Assembly: GCA_016717305.1 (NCBI GenBank)
Contig: JADKFY010000025.1
Location: 1-64,000, forward strand
Reading direction: 5' to 3'
Origin: Flavobacteriales bacterium
Lineage (GTDB): Bacteria > Bacteroidota > Bacteroidia > Flavobacteriales_F > PHOS-HE28
DNA: 64,000 bases
The position numbers and the translations under genes are program-made. Below, one piece after another: positions 56,149-63,560 of the stretch (position 1 is its first letter; the number at the start of each line of letters is the position of its first letter). The notes under the pieces were generated by a model. It did not search any database and had not been told where the DNA came from. It saw only the letters and a list, made by a program, of their open reading frames with translations.

Positions 56149-57316
56149 TCGGACCACCCTCCAAACACTATCGCGGGCCCTGCTCGCCCTTTTGGCCCTA
56201 GCACCGCTTTCCCTTCGTGCAGAGACCATGGCCGCACCCATCAAGCCGCTGTTGCAGGTGGATACGAACCTCATCTACGCCATGCTGGCCCTTGCCGTGG
56301 TACAAGTGATCTTCATTCTCGCCATGGCGGGGATCATGCGCACCATGGCGGGTCCGGGTGCATGGGTCAAGTGGTTGTCCGGCAAGGGTGGGAAAGCTGC
56401 GGTGCTCCTACCCTTCTTGCTCTTGTTGGCACCAGAAGCCAATGCGCAGGCCTATGTGGACAATTCAGGCACGATAACCAACTACCAACTTTTCTGGCTG
56501 CTTACGGGTCTGAACATCTTCCTTTTCGTGATCGTGTTGGCACAGATCAGCGTGCTCCGTGGTCTCACCAAAGTGATCACGGGAAGCGATCTCGTCGAAG
56601 CTGCACCGGAACCGCCCAAAGGCCCTTCCTGGCTGGATAAGGTGATGAAGGGGTTGACCCGCCAAGTACCGCTTGAGAAGGAGAAGGACATTCTCATGCA
56701 CCATGAATACGACGGCATCCGTGAGCTGGACAACGTTCTACCACCGTGGTGGTTGTGGTTGCTCTACTTTACGATCGCGTGGAGCGTGGTGTACCTCATC
56801 AATGTCCATGTGATCAACGTGGTGCCGGACCAGGATACCGAGTACGCTCAGGAAATGGAACAAGCCAGGGTCGATGTGGCCGCTTACATGGCAACACAAA
56901 AGACGGCGGTGAACGAAACGAACGTCACCCTTATGGATGACCCATCGGTGCTGGCGAGCGGCAAGGCCATCTTCACCCAGTATTGCACGCCTTGCCACGG
57001 TGCGGATGCCGCGGGATCAGAAACCTCGGTGGGACCGAACCTGACAGATGCCTATTGGTTGCATGGCGGAGATGTGAAGGATGTGTTCAAGACGGTGAAA
57101 TATGGCGTGCCGGAGAAAGGGATGATCAGCTGGAAAGCGCAGATCAAACCGATGGAGATCGCGGCCGTAGTGAACTACATCCTAAGTTTGAAAGGGACCG
57201 GTGGTCCTGCTCAAAAAGCGCCACAGGGTGAGCTCTGGAAGGAAGGAACGAACGATGCGGTACCGACCGACTCCACAACAACGATAGCCGATACCGCGCG
57301 CTTGGCCAACAATTGA
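56138..57316 (+). CDS. ccoP: CcoP, cytochrome c subunit of cbb3 oxidase
   Basis: A 392-residue protein with several hydrophobic segments (about 10-30, 45-70, 88-108, 118-138), then the conserved CcoP patch HHEYDGIRELDNVLPPWW (about 188-205), another helix, and a single cytochrome c domain with CTPCHG near residue 287. Many proteobacterial CcoP proteins have two haems; one is usual in Bacteroidota. It passes electrons to CcoNO. The ATG at 56138 was chosen because the hydrophobic N terminus begins there. Confidence 0.93.
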   Translation: MPTDRTTLQTLSRALLALLALAPLSLRAETMAAPIKPLLQVDTNLIYAMLALAVVQVIFILAMAGIMRTMAGPGAWVKWLSGKGGKAAVLLPFLLLLAPEANAQAYVDNSGTITNYQLFWLLTGLNIFLFVIVLAQISVLRGLTKVITGSDLVEAAPEPPKGPSWLDKVMKGLTRQVPLEKEKDILMHHEYDGIRELDNVLPPWWLWLLYFTIAWSVVYLINVHVINVVPDQDTEYAQEMEQARVDVAAYMATQKTAVNETNVTLMDDPSVLASGKAIFTQYCTPCHGADAAGSETSVGPNLTDAYWLHGGDVKDVFKTVKYGVPEKGMISWKAQIKPMEIAAVVNYILSLKGTGGPAQKAPQGELWKEGTNDAVPTDSTTTIADTARLANN

Positions 57317-58745
57317 TGGCCCCTCAGCCCCAACATATCAAACGGGACGAGAGCTACCGCGATTCCATCAGCACGGTGGACAAGGATGGAAAACGGGTTT
57401 GGGTGTATCCCAAGAAGCCTTCCGGAAAATTCACGCGGTGGCGCCAATGGTTCGGTTATGGGTTATTGGTCCTGTTGTTCGTAGGTCCGTTCATTCGCAT
57501 CGGCGGCGAACCACTGTTGATGATCAACTTGGTGGAACGCCGCTTTGTCTTCTTCGGTCAGGTGTTCTGGCCGCAGGACTTCTTGATCTTCGTGCTCGGC
57601 GTGCTCACGTTCATCATTTTCGTGGCCCTGTTCACGGTCGCATTCGGCAGGCTGTTCTGCGGTTGGGCCTGTCCGCAAACGGTATTCATGGAAATGGTCT
57701 TCCGCCGGATCGAGTATGCGATCGAAGGCGATTGGAAGCAGCAGAAAGCCCTCAACAATGGGCCGATGACCAATGCCAAGATCGGTAAGAAAACACTGAA
57801 ACATGTGATCTTCTTCACCCTGAGCTTCTTGATCGGGAATTTGTTCCTCATGTACATTATCGGAAGCGACGAGGTCTTCCGCATCGTGCGCGAACCCATG
57901 GCACAACATTGGGGCGGACTGCTTGCCATGGGCGTGTTCAGCGGTGCGTTCTATGGCAATTTCGCGTTCTTCCGGGAACAGGCTTGTACAACGGTTTGCC
58001 CTTACGGTCGCTTGCAAGGCGTGCTCTTGGATCGCAAAAGCATTGTGATCGCCTATGACCATGAACGTGGAGAAGCCCGCGGTCTTTTCCGCAAGGGTGA
58101 AGACCGTAGCGAAGCGGGCAAAGGGGATTGCATCTCGTGCAGTGCATGTGTACACGTATGCCCCACCGGCATCGATATCCGCAATGGCACCCAGTTGGAA
58201 TGCGTGAACTGCACGGCCTGCATTGATGCCTGCGATCACATGATGACCAGCGTTGGCCTACCGACCGGTTTGATCCGTTATGCAAGTGAGGAAGAGATCA
58301 CGGACAAAAAGCCGTTCCGGTTCAATTCGCAAGGCTAAAAGCGTACACGGTTGTTCTGATGATACTGGTCGCAGCGCTTACCACGTTGATCACCATGCGT
58401 ACCGACACGGATACGACCATCCTTCGAACACCCGGCATGCTCTACCAGACCCGCGAAGATGGTCGCATCAGCAACCTCTACGCGATCAAGACCGTGAACA
58501 AGACACCGAACGACATGCCGTTGCGGTTGGAATTGATGAACGTGACAGGCGATCTGGAACTCGTAGGCAAGACCCTCGAACTGAAAGGTGGAGCGCTCGG
58601 GCGCAGTGAAGCATTCATCATACTGGCCAAGGACCAGCTCACGGGCATGAAGACCAACGTGGTGGTCGGCATCTACAGTGGGGACGAGCTGTTGGAAGAG
58701 GTAAGCACCTCTTTCGTAGGCCCAATAACAACCGGAAACAAATGA
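57316..58745 (+). CDS. ccoG: CcoG (FixG/RdxA-like) membrane ferredoxin, frameshifted
   Basis: A protein of about 475 residues needed for cbb3 copper maturation. Several helices surround CGWACPQTVFMEM (near 57659). Two 4Fe-4S clusters are in CISCSACVHVCPTG and CVNCTACIDACD (58135-58230). The frame breaks near 58328: after KPFRFNS one frame stops, and the other continues RLKAYTVVLMILVAALTTLI into the periplasmic immunoglobulin-like C-terminal domain. Joined, the length is normal. The start codon shares one base with the ccoP stop. Confidence 0.92.
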
Positions 58746-59173
58746 ACTGGGGAAAAGGACTGGCTTTGGCACTGATCGCCTTCGCGGGCATGATGGCTTG
58801 GTTCGTGGTGATGGCATCGCGTAACCCTTCCTCATTGGTGACCGAAGAATACTATGAAAAGGAATTGAAGTTCCAAGAACGCATCGACCATACGGCGCGT
58901 GCGAACGCTCTTTCGGCTCCCGTACACATGATCGTTACCGCGAGCGAACTTCGGTTGGAATTCCCACAAGAGTTCCATGGGAAGACGATCAGCGGCGAAT
59001 TGACCTTGTTGCGCCCGAACGACCCACGGGCGGATCAAGTGATCGCGGTGAACACGACCGGCATCTTCGAACGAAGCGAAATGGGGCTGTGGCCCGGCCG
59101 CTACAATGCAGCACTGGAGTGGACGGTGGATGGTACACGCTACTTCACAGAGGAGAAACTCCTTGTGCCATGA
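58742..59173 (+). CDS. ccoH: CcoH (FixH), cbb3 assembly factor
   Basis: A 143-residue protein: an N-terminal helix (LALALIAFAGMMAWFVVMAS, about 7-26), then SSLVTEEYYEKELKFQERID, the signature of FixH, and a periplasmic beta-rich domain. It helps assemble the oxidase. It overlaps ccoG and the following gene by ATGA. Intact. Confidence 0.92.
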   Translation: MNWGKGLALALIAFAGMMAWFVVMASRNPSSLVTEEYYEKELKFQERIDHTARANALSAPVHMIVTASELRLEFPQEFHGKTISGELTLLRPNDPRADQVIAVNTTGIFERSEMGLWPGRYNAALEWTVDGTRYFTEEKLLVP

Positions 59174-59874
59174 ACCCCCTGCTCGCCGCAGCCTTCGTGC
59201 TCGGAGTGGCGGGCAGCGCGCACTGCATCGGCATGTGTGGCCCCATCGCCTTGGCCGTGCCTTCGCCATCTCCACATTGGAGTGCGCGTCTTGTTTCAAC
59301 CCTTCTTCTCAATAGCGGACGTCTTTTCACTTACGCGTTGTTGGGCCTTGCCTTCGGTGCATTCGGGGCCAGCCTTCGCTTGGCCGGTCTACAACAAGGT
59401 GTATCCATCATCGCGGGTGCCGTGCTGTTGGTCTCGGTAGCGTTGCCTGGCGTGTTGGAGCGTTGGATGCCACAGGGTCGGCTTTCGATCCTCATTGGCC
59501 GCTTTCGTGGCCTGCTCGCCCGGAACTTGCGGCGAACAGCACCCGAAGCCCTGTTCCTCACGGGGGCATTGAACGGCCTGTTGCCCTGCGGCTTGGTCTA
59601 TGCCGCGGCGATCGGTTCCACCGCGACCGGCTCACTTTCCACCGGAGTCGCATTTATGGTACTGTTCGGTCTGGGGACATGGCCCGCTTTGGTGGCGATC
59701 CGCATGGGCGGCGGAATAGTGGGCGCTGGGGTCAGACCCTTCCTCCGAAAGGTTTCGCCCTACCTCGTGAGTGCCGTGGCGGTCCTGATGATCCTCCGCG
59801 GTCTTGAGCTCGGGATCCCGTACGTGAGCCCCGAAGCCACGATGGATCCAGCGCAGGTGGGTGTTTGTCATTGA
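59170..59874 (+). CDS. TauE/SafE-like membrane protein of the cco operon
   Basis: A 234-residue protein of the sulfite-exporter TauE/SafE (DsbD_2-like) family with six or seven helices. The motifs GVAGSAHCIGMCGPIALAVP (residues about 13-32) and GALNGLLPCGLVYAA (about 136-150) each contain conserved Cys and Pro. Such genes end many Bacteroidota and proteobacterial cco operons and probably aid copper or thiol handling for the oxidase. The ATG overlaps the ccoH stop. An 86-bp hairpin element starts 27 bp after its stop. Confidence 0.88.
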   Translation: MNPLLAAAFVLGVAGSAHCIGMCGPIALAVPSPSPHWSARLVSTLLLNSGRLFTYALLGLAFGAFGASLRLAGLQQGVSIIAGAVLLVSVALPGVLERWMPQGRLSILIGRFRGLLARNLRRTAPEALFLTGALNGLLPCGLVYAAAIGSTATGSLSTGVAFMVLFGLGTWPALVAIRMGGGIVGAGVRPFLRKVSPYLVSAVAVLMILRGLELGIPYVSPEATMDPAQVGVCH

Positions 59875-59900
59875 ACCCGATCGTACGGCTGGAAGGGAGT

Positions 59901-59986
59901 GTCTTGTCCTGAAATAGGTTGACACAATTCGTCAACCTATCTTCGGACATCAACCCAAAACTGTAAACCTGTTTTAGGACAGGTCA
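59901..59986. repeat. 86-bp MITE-like hairpin element, copy 2
   Basis: The outer stem TGTCCTGAAATAGG can pair fully with CCTGTTTTAGGACA if G-U pairs are allowed. The inner stem is AGGTTGAC-ACAATTC-GTCAACCT. It lies directly after the end of the cco operon. Confidence 0.75.
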
Positions 59987-60030
59987 ATGTCCTGAACCGG
60001 TCCGTAGACCTACCGATGGTCCCCGCCCCC

Positions 60031-60840
60031 CTAATGCTCCAGCACTAGCAGCGGGATGCGAGTTTGCAGCGCCAGTCGTTTGGCTACGCTGCCATGGAAC
60101 AGCCCGTCCAGGAGACCGGTGTGGCGGTGCAGCACGGCCACCAGGTCCATGGCGTCGCGCTCGGCCACCTGGTTGAGGGCTTGCGCCACATCGCCGCCCA
60201 GGGCATCGGTGTAAGTGTGCGGCACGTGCAGGAAGGTCTCGTCGTAGTCGGCCACCACCTGCGGGTCTGGTTCCTCGGCCGTGTTGCGCAGCACGTGGGC
60301 GATGGTGATGTCCGCGCCGTGTTCACGGGCAAGGGTCACGAGCAGCCGAAGGGCGAAAGGCTCCACCCGCACATGGTCATCGGCCAACAAGATGTGCTGT
60401 AGGCCCGCGAACTTGGCGTCCTTGGGAACGATGAGCACCGGCACGTTACTCGTCTTGGCCACATCACCCGCGTTGCTGCCGAACAAGGTACCGCCAACAG
60501 TGGCGCCTTGCGTACCCATCACGATCAGGTCGATGTTCCGGCGCTTGCACACCCCGGGCAGGGATGTGGCCAAAGGTCCGTAGACCACCTCGGTGGTCAC
60601 CAGCGCATCGGCACCGTTGCGCAAGGCCCTGAACCGGGTGGTGAATTCGGCAAGCCCTTCCACCGACGAAGCGTAGAGCACGCTGGTCATGTCCACCATG
60701 GCCGCGTAGCCGGGCAGTGGATCCATGTACGAGTGCAGCAACGTATAGGTGTTGAGGGCACCGCCGTAGAGGTCCAGCGCATAGGCGCAGGCGTTCAACG
60801 AACCGACGCTGAAGTCGGTGGGGATCAGGATGTGTGCCAT
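60031..60840 (-). CDS. Tandem universal stress protein
   Basis: A 269-residue cytoplasmic protein with two Usp domains (about 1-140 and 145-269). The first has the nucleotide-binding pattern IVMGTQGATVGGTLFGSNAG (about 110-129). The second is more degenerate (LVAVLHRHTGLLDGLFHGSV). Usp proteins are frequent members of low-oxygen regulons. It has its own CTGAC-type operator and a -7 element on the minus strand immediately upstream. It is convergent with the cco operon. Confidence 0.92.
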   Translation of the reverse strand: MAHILIPTDFSVGSLNACAYALDLYGGALNTYTLLHSYMDPLPGYAAMVDMTSVLYASSVEGLAEFTTRFRALRNGADALVTTEVVYGPLATSLPGVCKRRNIDLIVMGTQGATVGGTLFGSNAGDVAKTSNVPVLIVPKDAKFAGLQHILLADDHVRVEPFALRLLVTLAREHGADITIAHVLRNTAEEPDPQVVADYDETFLHVPHTYTDALGGDVAQALNQVAERDAMDLVAVLHRHTGLLDGLFHGSVAKRLALQTRIPLLVLEH

Positions 60841-60856
60841 GGCATGGGGAGGTGTG

Positions 60857-60900
60857 CGAACCTACGGACCAGAACGAGGGATGAAGATGATCGTTGTCAG
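60857..60900 (-). promoter_or_regulatory. CTGAC-type operator and -7 element for the Usp gene
   Basis: On the minus strand CTGACAACGATCAT (60900-60887) has two mismatches in its second arm. TAGGTTCG (60864-60857), one mismatch from TAnnTTTG, starts 29.5 bp from its centre. The ATG follows 17 bp after the -7 element. Confidence 0.6.
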
Positions 60901-61090
60901 GCAACCACCTGGGACCATGTACACCGATCCTTCAGCGCGCGACAACGAAAGGATCCACCGCCAATATGCCTGCGGCGATGGTGAAAGGTCCGGTTGCAAC
61001 CAAACCAATTGGCAAGGGGAATTGGTCCCGAAAAGCGGCGCCCGCAGGTGCAGCTTTTGACCACACGCAGTGCGGGCGCGGCAACGTGGC

Positions 61091-61441
61091 TCAGCACCGG
61101 TTACCCAACCCCGGCTCCACATGTACGTCCAAGAATTCGACCTGGCCTTTCACGCCGGCTTCTTGCATCATGCGTTTGACGATGGCCATCACATCGGCCT
61201 TCTCCGTAACGGTCAACTTCTGGAGGCGCAACACGATGATGCCTGTGGTGGTGCACGAATACTCCACGTTGGCGTTGGGGTCCTTGGCCACGCGGGCACT
61301 GATCTTGGTCCACAGGGCTTCGTCCATTCCGCTCACCTGGAAGGTGACGATGGCGTTCAGCGTTTGTCCGGCGGGTTCGTCCTGTGCCACGGAACGGAAC
61401 GTGGCAGTAAGGCAGAGCAGGGCTAGCAGGAGGTGTTTCAT
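61091..61441 (-). CDS. Small secreted protein, ferredoxin-like fold suspected
   Basis: A 116-residue protein with a Sec signal peptide (MKHLLLALLCLTATFRSVAQ). Residues 27-108 alternate strands and helices (NAIVTFQVSGMDEALWTKIS, NVEYSCTTTGIIVLRLQKLT, KADVMAIVKRMMQEAGV, GQVEFLDVHVEPG) in the beta-alpha-beta order of HMA-like domains, but no CxxC metal site is present. The function is unknown. It follows the small basic gene by 33 bp on the same strand. Confidence 0.72.
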   Translation of the reverse strand: MKHLLLALLCLTATFRSVAQDEPAGQTLNAIVTFQVSGMDEALWTKISARVAKDPNANVEYSCTTTGIIVLRLQKLTVTEKADVMAIVKRMMQEAGVKGQVEFLDVHVEPGLGNRC

Positions 61442-61474
61442 AGGGTGGAGTTGTGTGATGATGAGGTGTGTGGG

Positions 61475-61624
61475 TTACTTGCTCTTGTTCTTTCGGTTGC
61501 CTTCAACAATGGCGGTCTTCTTGTGGGCCTTGGCGGCGGATACGCTCATGGAACGGCCGGTGATGGCGCTGCGCCCGATGCCTTGCCCGGCGGTACTGGT
61601 CTTCGCGGTTCGCTTCTTGGCCAT
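61475..61624 (-). CDS. Small basic protein of the low-oxygen regulon
   Basis: A 49-residue Lys/Ser/Thr-rich protein, MAKKRTAKTSTAGQGIGRSA at its start. It is too short and basic to assign; a nucleic-acid-binding role is possible. The ATG at 61622-61624 was chosen because it lies about 36 bp after a good -7 element and because the operator just upstream is perfect. An in-frame start at 61696 would overlap that operator. Confidence 0.6.
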   Translation of the reverse strand: MAKKRTAKTSTAGQGIGRSAITGRSMSVSAAKAHKKTAIVEGNRKNKSK

Positions 61625-61659
61625 GGTGTTGCGTTCGGGTCTACGGTATGCTCTCCCTG

Positions 61660-61703
61660 CAAGGTTAGCACGAACGTGGGTCGGAGACACTGACAACGGT
61701 CAG
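61660..61703 (-). promoter_or_regulatory. CTGAC-N4-GTCAG operator and -7 element for the small basic gene
   Basis: CTGACAACGGTCAG (61690-61703) has perfect arms. On the minus strand TAACCTTG (61667-61660), one mismatch from TAnnTTTG, starts 29.5 bp from its centre. Confidence 0.68.
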
Positions 61704-61825
61704 CCACGCGCTATTGCAACCGCGCTAGTTTGCAGCCTCAACGTCCTGGACCATCGATGAAACCTTTAGACCCCCGCAGGGTGAACATTGGTCGCTACTC
61801 AACGACAAGCCTCCGCAGTGCTCTA

Positions 61826-61911
61826 GTCTTGTCCTGAAATAGGCTGCCACAATTCGTCAGCCTATCTTCGGACATCAACCCAAAACTGTAAACCTGTTTT
61901 AGGACGGGTCA
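61826..61911. repeat. 86-bp MITE-like hairpin element, copy 3
   Basis: Same as copies 1 and 2, but the inner stem reads AGGCTGCC-ACAATTC-GTCAGCCT. The T-A pair of the other copies is replaced by C-G, a compensatory change, with one additional mismatch. No gene overlaps it. Confidence 0.75.
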
Positions 61912-61926
61912 TACCACTATAACGTG

Positions 61927-61956
61927 AAAAACCCCGGCATAACGGCCGGGGCTTTT
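61927..61956 (-). terminator. Intrinsic terminator after the FN3-like gene
   Basis: CCCCGGC (61932-61938) pairs with GCCGGGG (61945-61951), flanked by A-rich and T-rich ends, giving a bidirectional-looking terminator. It lies about 52 bp beyond the stop codon of the gene at 62009. Confidence 0.75.
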
Positions 61957-62008
61957 CACAAGGTTGAAGAAGGTTCCTGTTCTCCGCAGGTGGGAACGCG
62001 CAGTGCGC

Positions 62009-62640
62009 TTATGCGGCCTTTGCGCTGGTAACGTCACTGGCGGGGCTTGCACCTGCGGAACCCAGGGCCAGCACGCGGAAGAAGTACTCCTTACCGCTCT
62101 CCAGGTCGCTTATGCTCAAACTGTTCTTGCCCGTGCTGGTATAGAGGCTCCAATCGGCTTCCACCTTGGGGTCGCCGCTGCAGATGTACACCTCATAGAC
62201 CAAGCGACCTTTAACACCCTTGTAACGGAGCAACAACTTGCCAGGGTATAGGGATGCAACGGCACGCACATCCGTTGGGGCGGACAACAAGCCCAGCGGC
62301 TCGCGCACCTTTTCCATTTCAAAGCCTGCACTGGTGATCAGTTCGGCATCGCCGCCACTGGTCGTTTGTACATAGCCCCCAAGATCGGAACGCATGTCCT
62401 TCAGTGCGGTGAAGGCGATGTCGCGGTCCTGTTTATCCAACCGGCTCCGGCTGAAGTTGTAGCCCTGGATGGCCGATCAAGGCGGTCCGTGGCGGCGGTG
62501 AAGGCTACAAGCGCAGGGTTCGGTGTCGCAAATGCGGCGTTGCCTGTGAGCTTGGAGATGTTCGTGCGGCTTTTATCGACCAAAGCCACAAAGGTCACGC
62601 GGGAATGTCCCAGTTTTACTCCATACCATACTTTCTTCAT
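62009..62640 (-). CDS. Fibronectin-III-like domain protein, frameshifted paralogue of 20317-20937
   Basis: The N-terminal part (MKKVWYGVKLGHSRVTFVAL, then NPALVAFTAATDRLD) and the C-terminal part (AIQGYNFSRSRLDKQDRDIA ... GGYVQ, then an FN3-like domain starting LSAPTDVRAVASLYPGKLLL) read in different frames that meet near 62470. Joined, the protein is about 210 residues and has the same helical-plus-FN3 architecture as 20317-20937. No signal peptide is seen. Its upstream region holds two perfect palindromes and a 21-bp tandem array, not found before the other copy. The function is unknown. Confidence 0.72.
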
Positions 62641-62723
62641 CTGTTGAGGGCCTTTCAGGCTGTACCCACAAAAGCGTTGGTTATGTCCGTTAAGCGTAAC
62701 CAAGGCAATGAAGGATCGGGATG

Positions 62724-62767
62724 CCCCGGTATACCGGGGTACGATATCCCCCCGGTATACCGGGGGG
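62724..62767. repeat. Two perfect palindromes upstream of the FN3-like gene
   Basis: CCCCGGTATACCGGGG (62724-62739) and CCCCCCGGTATACCGGGGGG (62748-62767) share the core CCGGTATACCGG and are separated by 8 bp. They lie 84-127 bp before the gene start. They could be operator sites or cruciform-forming sequence. Confidence 0.75.
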
Positions 62768-62848
62768 ACCCCTACCTGGAGTCGTGATGTACCAACCGTT
62801 CCAGAAAACAATGCGACCACAGTAATAGGAACTGCTCCGCGTGGTTTT

Positions 62849-63154
62849 GGTACATGTACTTGTGGCGCAGGTATATGTACTTGTGGCGTAGGTACATGTA
62901 CTTGTGGCGTAGGTATATGTACTTGTGGCGTAGGTATATGTACTTGTGGCGTAGGTACATGTACTTGTGGCGTAGGTACATGTACTTGTGGCGCAGGTAT
63001 ATGTACTTGTGGCGTTGGTACATGTACTTGTGTATGTACTTGTGGCGTTGGTACATGTACTTGTGGCGTAGGTACATGTACTTGTGGCGTTGGTACATGT
63101 ACTTGTGGCGCAGGTATATGTACTTGTGGCATGGGTACATGTACTTCTAGCGCA
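62849..63154. repeat. 21-bp tandem repeat array, about 15 units
   Basis: The unit is GGTACATGTACTTGTGGCGTA with C/T at position 5 and variation at the last two bases. Unit boundaries run from 62849 in steps of 21 to 63016, then one shortened pair (33 bp, 63017-63049), then 21-bp steps from 63050 to 63154. Most units contain the palindrome GTACATGTAC. Several frames stay open because all lengths are multiples of three; on the minus strand it would encode a QVHVPTP heptapeptide repeat. There are no spacers of differing sequence, so it is not a CRISPR array. Confidence 0.9.
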
Positions 63155-63560
63155 AGAAAAGGTACCTGGTCCATGGGTTGGTATACCGTTGCAAACATTC
63201 AATTGCCATGCGGCACATGTACCGCTGCTCGCCGCAGTGTCACTACTAAGGACCCCATCGGTCGGGTGCAGGCTTGCCTGGCCGTCGTGTGTCGGCCAAC
63301 CCGTCCATAAGCCAGTTGACCAATACACGTGTAGAGCACGGTTGATCATGTTTCCCGCTGAACAGGGCACATGCTGTAGGGCATTGGTACGCCGTGCCGT
63401 GGCTTGGCCAACCGGCCCGGGGCCACGGGTACAGGAACCTTCGGCAAGGTCGCTGCGTATACTTCCTTTATAAGGGGAGCCTTTCCAGTGCATGCAATGT
63501 GCACTTCCATGCCGAAGCAATGGGCATTCGGTAACCGCACACGGCCCTCGCCGCCCCCCC
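63155..63560. other. Gene-free stretch
   Basis: No gene is supported. It contains scattered short palindromic words (for example GTGCATGCAATGTGCAC) but no clear promoter or repeat family. Confidence 0.4.

Noticed and set aside
59732..59953. Open frames reading MMSEDRLTNCVN through the 86-bp repeats
   Set aside because: They arise from the antisense of the repeat (seen also near 18.7 kb) and overlap an assigned gene.
62849..63154. Possible CRISPR array
   Set aside because: The units are contiguous 21-mers without variable spacers, and no cas genes are present.
62401..63198. A secreted heptapeptide-repeat protein joined to the FN3-like gene
   Set aside because: The frame is open through the array, but the paralogue at 20317 starts where MKKVW starts, and several other frames of the array are open too, so coding is not supported.
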